DNA of 63,362 nt, taken from assembly GCA_004154925.1 (NCBI GenBank), contig QJNS01000352.1, positions 1 to 63,362 on the forward strand, given 5' to 3'. A program made the position numbers and the translations under genes. This DNA comes from Monosporascus cannonballus. Its lineage: Eukaryota; Ascomycota; Sordariomycetes; Xylariales. Every line of letters starts with the position of its first letter. The stretch's first letter is position 1. Under the pieces are notes generated by a model. That model saw only the letters and a list, made by a program, of their open reading frames with translations, did no database searches and had not been told where the DNA came from. Positions 56,376-63,362 of the stretch are shown here, piece after piece.

Positions 56376-58792
56376 TGGGCGGTATTACAATAGCGATGAC
56401 ACATGATACTGTATTTACTGGTACTCGGCTGTGTAGGTATGTTATTGGCGGTGTCATGGGGTCCTTGGCGAGTTGGAATCGTGAGAATCGATACGCTAGC
56501 TATCTAGACTTGGTTTGCGGTATACGAAGCGCAACGTCTGTGATGGTGCACTACTACCTATGTAAGTGTCTTCCCGGCTCTCTTTAGTGCGAACATGGGC
56601 AATTACGAATGCGACGTCACTGTGGGGCCAATTACTGGATCGAATTGCTATGCTCTCTAACGTGAGAGGACTCTGTAACCGAATTCGACCTTAGCAAATC
56701 TGTGCAAAGACCCGAAGGGCCCCGTTTGACACGAGGTACCAAGAATTAGCTAGAGAAGTCCTGGTAGAGTGTGGCTGACTTAGACACGTACTATACTCCA
56801 AAAGTTTTAATTTCGACAATGGATCGGCATCCGGATTTGAAAGTTATTATACCATCTACAAGGTTACCTATAGTTATGGGGGAGTAAAATGCCTTTACGC
56901 TTCCAAGTTGAGCTAAGCGAGCACTCCCTCACTTGAGGGGAATTTTGAATTGAGCCCCCCGAATCGGACTTTTTCCAGCCCCCTTGCCGTACCAAGGCTC
57001 ACTGACGAGAGGCCGGGATTACGTATGTGGTAGCGAACCCACCAGGCGCAATCATCGGGCCGGATAGGTACGTCGACGCAGAGAGGGCCGAGCGAGGAAA
57101 CAGATTTTACTCGATTCGTCTCGGGACTCTGTCTCTACGTATGTGTTTATCTGCAGAGCGAATTACGCATCTATCAAGGGTTGACAGCCGTTCAATCATG
57201 TCGTCTATGAGACCTGCTCAAAGCCGGGGATATTCAGGTGAGTGGTTGCCGTATGCGGCAACTCCTCACGATGTTTCGTTGGTGCGCTAAACATTAGACA
57301 GGGGCCGGAAAACTCCGTCATCAGAGTAGGAAACACGGCTGAATTACCACATCCTTCCGACTTATCAAAATACTACCTACGCAATACTACTGTAGATATC
57401 CGAACAACTCCCGTCCGGGATGCCTACAGTGCGCATATCTTATCTAGTAGCACGTTGACGTTGAGGCTTGACACCGGTACCTGGCACGACCCTGGGTTCA
57501 ACCTTGGAGATTGGGTGCATACTCGGGACTCTGAATGCTCATCGACCATCACTACGAGGTATGGTGCGGATTGCATGGTCTTTTTGACATGTAAACAGAT
57601 CAGCATCCCCGGTTTCTGATCTCCAGGGTCCCTGGGCTTTTCCCGATCCACATCGCTCACATCCCAGCCCGCGGTGCCACTGCCCAGCCAAGCAAGCCTC
57701 CCAAGGGTTGACGTAGTGGGGGAGAGCCGACGACGAGTCGTCAACCAGTCAGCAGGTTCACCTTCTTAAAGGCTTTGACGTCGTTCGTGTCGCCGAGGAG
57801 AGTTCCTTTCTGGCTTCCCCGCTAATTTACTAAACTCGTCGATCACCCAACGCCACGAACTACGTAGTTGTCCGGATGTTGATGTGAGAGTGGACCCTGC
57901 ATTGCCAGATTTGCTCGGCTGTCGTTAGTGCAGGCATACACTACATATGCCGGCAAAAATAAGTAATGCCTCACGGTCTGCGCTGCGCCGCCAGACGTCC
58001 CCCACATACCAGCAATCGGACCCCTATTACTTAGGGTGCGAGAAGCGCTATAAGGGAATCAATCGTTTGCCACTCTGCAAAGACTCTGTCTACATGCACG
58101 TATGCATGTACTTTCACATAGAGAGTGTAAGACGTTTAATCTTCCATCGACGATCCACACAGCTCATATATATATATATATATATACATGCTTACATTAT
58201 ACCGCAAGGGTTTTAAATAAAATTAATAGGGATAGGCAGACCTAACCCGATTTATGGTGTTCCCTAAACCATTTCGACACACTTGCCATCAGAAAATGAT
58301 TGTGAGTGTGTGTGGCACGGGTCCCTTTTCTTGGATAGCTAGCGTCAGCCCCAAGTTCGAGACCCTGCACGACACCGATATCTGCCCGCCCGCCACGACC
58401 AGGATATTTCGATTCTGTCCCTACTCTACTTTCTGCGTGCACACGACGTACACGCCCTGTAAAAGTTACATTTGATGCACTTGCACTGCAGGTTGACGTC
58501 CGTCATTCGGGGATTGATGCCCTGCCGTTAGCCAGTACCCACCAAAAATCGACGATACAGCTGTCGGTCAGATGCCTCCCCGTTGAGATCTACTAGTTCT
58601 ACCTACCTAGTAGTGATAGACATTCAGTCCACTCGGTCGGGTGTCTGCGGTAGTCTACTCTACAATTCTATCCTATCCTTCTTTCCACCATCATATGAGA
58701 TCGTCGTCCCCGATTCCATCCACGCATATGACTCCTCCAGCGTTTACCGCCTTCTCCTCGCCCTCGCCGCCAGTGCCATTTCGTGTGGCGTC
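56376..58792. other. gene-less interval before the histidine kinase
   Basis: No gene seen. A 125-codon plus frame (57242-57619) has no recognised motif. The last 600 bases are the 5' side of the histidine kinase gene; frames there stay open upstream of its ATG but lack a start. A TA microsatellite is listed separately. Confidence 0.4.
58166..58186. repeat. (TA)n microsatellite
   Basis: About ten TA units upstream of the histidine kinase gene. It is the longest pure dinucleotide tract in the window and likely length-variable. Confidence 0.85.
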
Positions 58793-61700
58793 ATGACACC
58801 TCCCAATTTCAATGACCCTCGCCATGTCCGACCGCCCGGTCCCGTGTCTGCAAACCCCAAACCGGATGCAGTGGACTGTCAGCAGCCAGCACAACAAAAT
58901 AGAGGGGATAAGATATCGGCGTCACCAGCCCAACGTGCCGGTGCTCGGAATTTAGGGCCTGTGCGACACCATACAGTTGACGGAGTAATACCTAAAGACG
59001 GCCCCTCTATTCAGTCTCTGCTCGGAGTCGACCCTGCCTCCCCGGTTCCGCCGAGCGTGCCGGCCGAGGGAAGGAGATCGTCTTCCGCGGGCCCCTTCAG
59101 ATTAGATATGCCTCTGCTGTCACCCGGCCAGCTTGCTTTCACCGCCTTGCAGTTCTTGCCTGTACCGGTCCTGGTGCTGAATAATCTGAAGACTGTCGTG
59201 CTAGCAAACGATGCCATGGGAAGAATGGTGGGTTTAACTGATGACTCGCACAACCACCAGGATGATGGGTCGAGTATTTCCGATAAGCTCCGAGGCCAGA
59301 CGTTACCCCAGATCGGGATTGATATAATCCAGGACGGCAGGCCAGTGTGGATATCCTGGGAGGATTTCTTCGACGAGCTTGTCCGCGAGGTGGGCACCAA
59401 GAACGCAGCCGAAAGCCCCATTGCAAAGGATGGCAACGCCGATAAGAATTCCACCCTCGCAGCCGACCGTCCCGAGCCAAGCCCTCCGGGCGGGATCCCG
59501 GGTATGTCGGCTTCGAGCCCTACTGTCGACGTCGTGGTTCAGTCTTGTGGGTTCGGCAAGACGGCCTTTCCCGAATTGAGGAAGCCCGCGTATCAAACTC
59601 TTGCAAAGATGATCATTACAATATGGGAAATTGAAGATCACCAAACCTACTACACTCTGACTTTCACCAACGCTGAATCCAGCACCCCTCACATTTCGGG
59701 CCCGCGGATATCGATTGCCAGGACCTGGACTCTCGATACCGCCGAGCGTAAGACGATCGTCCGTTCCAGTCCGCCGTCGGTGGGCTCAGGTCATGATACA
59801 AGCTCTCAGGCTTCTGCGGCTAGCCCCGGTGGCGTCACCGTAATGCCCGGCCCGTTCCCTCCGATGGGTCCTCCGTCTCGCTTGCTCGAGTCGAGGACTC
59901 CGTCATTTCTTCAGAAATTGACCATCATCAAGGACGCTCTCCTCGACAGCACTGAGATGCCGATATTGGCGATGTGGAAAGATGGAAGTGCACCCGTGTT
60001 GAATAGAGCCGCGCGGGAGCTTTTAAGAGACACGAGTGATACCGACGATCTCTATGGATTTGACCTGTTAAACAGATGGGAGGTGTGGGACGATGCCTTC
60101 ACCAGAAAATACGAACCCCCGGAGTTTCCCATTGCGGTCCTCCTAAGGGAACAGAAACCGTTTTCCGGGGTGCGAATTGGGGTGCGTTGTAGGAAAATGG
60201 ACTCCAGAGTCGTGTTCGACGTCCTTGGTGAGGTGATTACCGACCAGGAGACGGGAGAGGTTGTTGCTGGGGTCATAACATGTCGAGACGTGACTCATAT
60301 TGCCCAGGAGATTACGCAGATCAAAGAGGCCGACGATGAGAGGTTCAAGCTTATGTGCGATACCATGCCACAGATGGTATGGACGGCAAACGCACGGGGT
60401 ATCCACGACTTCTATAATAACCGTTGGTATGATTATACCGGCTTGTCGGTGGAGGACTCGTTGGGCTGGGGGTGGACACGTGCCTTCCACCCGGACGACG
60501 TACCAGAAGCCGAGCGAAAATGGAGGCATAGTCTAGAGTCGGGCGCCCCGTACATGACTGAATACCGGTGCCGCAGCAGGCAAGGCGAATGGAGGTGGAT
60601 GCTGGGACGAGCTCTACCGCTGAGAAACAAGCGTACTGGTGAGATAGAGAGATGGTTCGGTACCTTCACTGACGTCCACGAGACCCTAGAGGCGAAGATG
60701 GCTGCGAAACAGGCCAGAGACGAGCTCCAACAAGTTCTCAGGCACGCTCAGACGACCATCTTTTCTGTCGATCGGGAGTGCAAGGTGACCATGCTTGAAG
60801 GTGCACTCATCACGGATGGGGACAGGACCTTCAACGCCGATCACGAAGCTCTTTCCGACTCGCAACGTTACATTGGCCGTGACGTTGATCAAGTCTTCAA
60901 CGATCTGAATCCTCAGTTGCCACAGGGGGAGGTGCCGGATTTCCTAATGCCGGTCACACAGTTGCTCGCCGGCAAACAGCCCGAGGGTATCGTCCTGGAG
61001 CATGAGATTGGTAAGGCCCGTTTCCACAGGAACCTATGCAGAGTAGTCCCTAACAAACCATAGCCGATCGCCACTACCGCACGCGATTCCTTCCAATGCT
61101 AGAGGAGAAAGCATCGGGGAGCAAGCCCGCGAAGCCGGGCGTCGCCGGGGTAATCGGGATCATTATTGACGTCTCCGAATTGAAGGCGAAGGAGAAAGAT
61201 CTCAAACAGCAAGCGAAAGAGAAGAGGCAGCTGGTGGCCAACGAGGCGGCGGCGAAGGAGGCCAGTCGCTTGAAGAGCCAGTTTCTCGCTAACGTAAGTA
61301 CGTGCTATTTAACTACGCAGGCTGCGCTGATGTCGTCAGATGTCCCATGAGATTCGTACTCCGATTACTGGAGTGATTGGAATGGCGGAGCTGCTCGCCG
61401 ACCTGCCATTGGACGACGAATCACGAGAATACGCCGAGAATATTATCCGGTCGGCAAACGCGCTTCTTACTGTCATCAATGATATCCTGGACTTCTCCAA
61501 AGTCGAGTCCGGAAGACTCGACATCGAAGAGGTCCAATTTTCACTTTCTGTGGTGGTGCAAGACGTCTCCAAGATGCTTGGGTTTGCTGCCCAAAGGAAG
61601 AATCTGGCCTTCCGCGCCGATACATCACCCGACATAACGAACGGTCTTGTTGTCCTCGGAGACCCCGGTCGGGTGCGGCAGATCATTACCAACTTGCTTA

Positions 61701-63169
61701 CGAACAGCATCAAATTCACCATCAACGGTCATGTGAACTTCTCGGTATGGAAAGAGAAGGAGACGCACGACACTATCGAAGTCAAATTCGTAGTAGAGGA
61801 TACGGGGATAGGTATCGAAGACGATGTTCTCAAGCGGCTGTTCCAGCCCTTTAGTCAAGGAGACGCCTCGACGGCTAGGAAGTTTGGAGGAACTGGCCTA
61901 GGCCTAACCATATCAAAGAATCTACTGGACCTCATGCATGGGAGGATCGAGCTTAAGTCATCGGTGGGACACGGCACAACTGCGACGTTCTGGATCCCGT
62001 TCCATAAACCACAGGGCCCGCAGCCAGCCCTAGTCAGCGAGAGCGGATCTCTTCCCGACCGCCTTAAAGCGGAGATGAGCGTTTCGTGCAACAGTTCCGA
62101 GCCCGAGAGCGCGGCCGGCACGCCGCCTGCCGAGATATTCAATACTGCTATGGATAGGTCGAGACCGGGGCGACTTGACAGATCGTTCGACGCATCCCCG
62201 CTCAACTTATCCCCACAGCCGGCATTTGATGCCGAAGATTTGCCCATGTCGGAGCGTTCCAAGCTCCATATCCTCGTGGTGGAAGACAAGTAAGTTGTTC
62301 GTAAGCTCCGGTGCAGTTTGCCCCGCTAACCTCCCTCCAGTGCTATCAACCAGCAGATCGCGACCAAGACCATCAAAAAATTCGGCTTCAGTGTTTCTGC
62401 GGTTTGGAATGGGAGAGATGCCATCGACTACATACAGGCCTCACAACAAGGCAAATCAACTAAACCAGACATCATCCTCATGGACGTACAGATGCCCGTA
62501 ATTGACGGGTATAGGTGCACACATATACTGCGGCAGCACGTTCCGTACAAGGCCTTCGTCAAAGACGTTCCTATCTTGGCTATGACAGCGTCAGCTATCC
62601 AGGGTGATAAGGAGAAGTGCAAGAAGGCAGGAATGGATGACTACCTGGCTAAGCCTGTCAAGGGAAAGATGTTAGAGAATATGTTAGTGGAGTGGTGTAC
62701 AACACGCCGGCGGTCGTCTCTGTCTGGAGAATGTACCAACATCACAGCGTCAGATTGTTCCGAGTCTGCGGACCACTGTTCCAGCGCAGAAATACCGACT
62801 TGCTGCGTCGACCACGACTCAGCCACCGAGACCCCGGAGGAGCGCTCAAGTGCCGGCAACTTGGGGGAATGTAGGGATGGTCGCCTGAACGTGCCGACGC
62901 CGAAAGGGCCCACAAGAAGTAATTCCTACGGCACGGGCTCCCACGATATGGACCCTTTCAATCCCTACCCTCAGCCGGGCCGACAGCTATTCGATTCCAA
63001 CGAGATTGCAATACAACTCAGGGACGATAAACTAATGGACGCCGCCGAGAACAATAGTGCGACGAAGCCTATGCCCATTCCGCTACCGCCAGAAGGCGAC
63101 TCCTTAACGGAGGAAAACGTGGAGAAGCTGAAGAGGGAAGGGTCCGCGGCATCTATACCGAGAAGATAA
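58793..63169 (+). CDS. fungal hybrid histidine kinase with several PAS domains
   Basis: Cytosolic sensor kinase that should autophosphorylate on His and relay the phosphate to its own receiver and then an HPt protein. Four exons, 58793-61010, 61064-61293, 61340-62289 and 62341-63169; 1408 aa. N-terminal Pro-rich region; PAS-like segments near 110-290 and 380-510; a typical PAS with PAC near 515-635 (PQMVWTANARG, WYDYTGLSVEDS, GEWRWMLGRALPLR); another PAS-like segment near 645-760. A coiled linker (KEKDLKQQAKEKRQ) leads to HisKA FLANMSHEIRTPITG (His819). The ATPase has NLLTNSIKFT, VEDTGIGIED and GGTGLGLTISKNLLDLM. The receiver starts LVVEDN and has ILMDVQMPVIDGY (Asp1181) and YLAKPVKGK. All catalytic residues are present and no membrane segment is seen. 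Multi-PAS layout resembles fungal Fos-1-like groups, but the group is not settled. ATG 58793 is chosen because the open frame further upstream has no ATG. Confidence 0.93.
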
Positions 63170-63362
63170 TAGATGGAATATCTGAAGGGCATGGATCCCC
63201 CGCGTACGGGTGGCGAGCAACTCTTTTTTTAGTTCGCTCTCGAAGCTTGTATTCGTACCTACGAAGGGCGCCGCGACATACCGAACACGTCACGACGGTT
63301 CAGAGAGACTATGCATCATATACGCTGTTTATGATGATGGCACATATTGGTAAAAAAAAAAG

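Noticed and set aside
58583..58792. 70-codon upstream extension of the histidine kinase
   Set aside because: There is no ATG in this stretch of the frame; the first ATG is at 58793.

Overview
The window is nuclear DNA of a filamentous ascomycete (Pezizomycotina, most likely Sordariomycetes). The evidence is the many short spliceosomal introns (46-171 nt, mostly about 50 nt, GTAAGT-like donors and YAG acceptors), several fungus-typical families (2EXR, DUF5519 luciferase-like, secreted fungal phospholipase B, fungal hybrid histidine kinase) and TACCTACC-type motifs between genes. I assigned the species no further. Splicing was done by eye: exons were joined where a conserved protein motif continues across a GT..AG gap, and every multi-exon model reported as a CDS sums to a multiple of three.

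Layout. 1-11 kb: an intracellular GH3 beta-glucosidase (minus; 5 exons), then about 7 kb with no recognisable gene. 11-16.3 kb: a lysyl-tRNA synthetase (plus; 6 exons) and a WSC/Mid2-like single-pass cell-surface protein (minus). 16.3-21.6 kb: gene-poor, with probable transposon debris. 21.6-35.5 kb: a CDF zinc transporter (plus), then a minus-strand run of a large BRCT nuclear protein, a GPI-type phospholipase B and a protein with a C/H zinc knuckle and a catalytically dead caspase-like domain. 35.5-46 kb: an accessory stretch with a DUF5519 gene interrupted by one TGA, a broken 2EXR gene between two LTR-like direct repeats, and a complete hAT-like MITE with 8-bp target-site duplication. 46-50 kb: an assembly gap between G and C runs that removes the 5' end of a Pro/Thr/Ser-rich surface protein, RNase P subunit Rpp1, and a second homopolymer artefact. 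50-56.4 kb: a zinc-ribbon protein, a stand-alone LigD-type 3'-phosphoesterase, an intron-containing tRNA-Leu(CAG) with a duplicated anticodon/intron segment, and a Wss1/SPRTN-like protease. 58.8-63.2 kb: a multi-PAS hybrid histidine kinase.

How the genes relate. There is no operon or biosynthetic cluster. Two genome-maintenance genes (LigD phosphoesterase, Wss1) are about 2 kb apart with divergent orientation, and the BRCT protein is elsewhere in the window. RNase P Rpp1 and a tRNA gene are also near each other, probably by chance. The genes sit in islands separated by long unremarkable spacers with frequent stops in all frames.

Most notable observations: the hAT-like MITE (43873-44083), the tandem duplication inside the tRNA-Leu anticodon/intron region (53421-53549), the single TGA in the DUF5519 gene (39923-39925), and the C-C-C-H-H-H knuckle joined to a pseudo-caspase (33638-35484). 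I found no convincing undescribed multi-gene defence, biosynthetic or conflict system.
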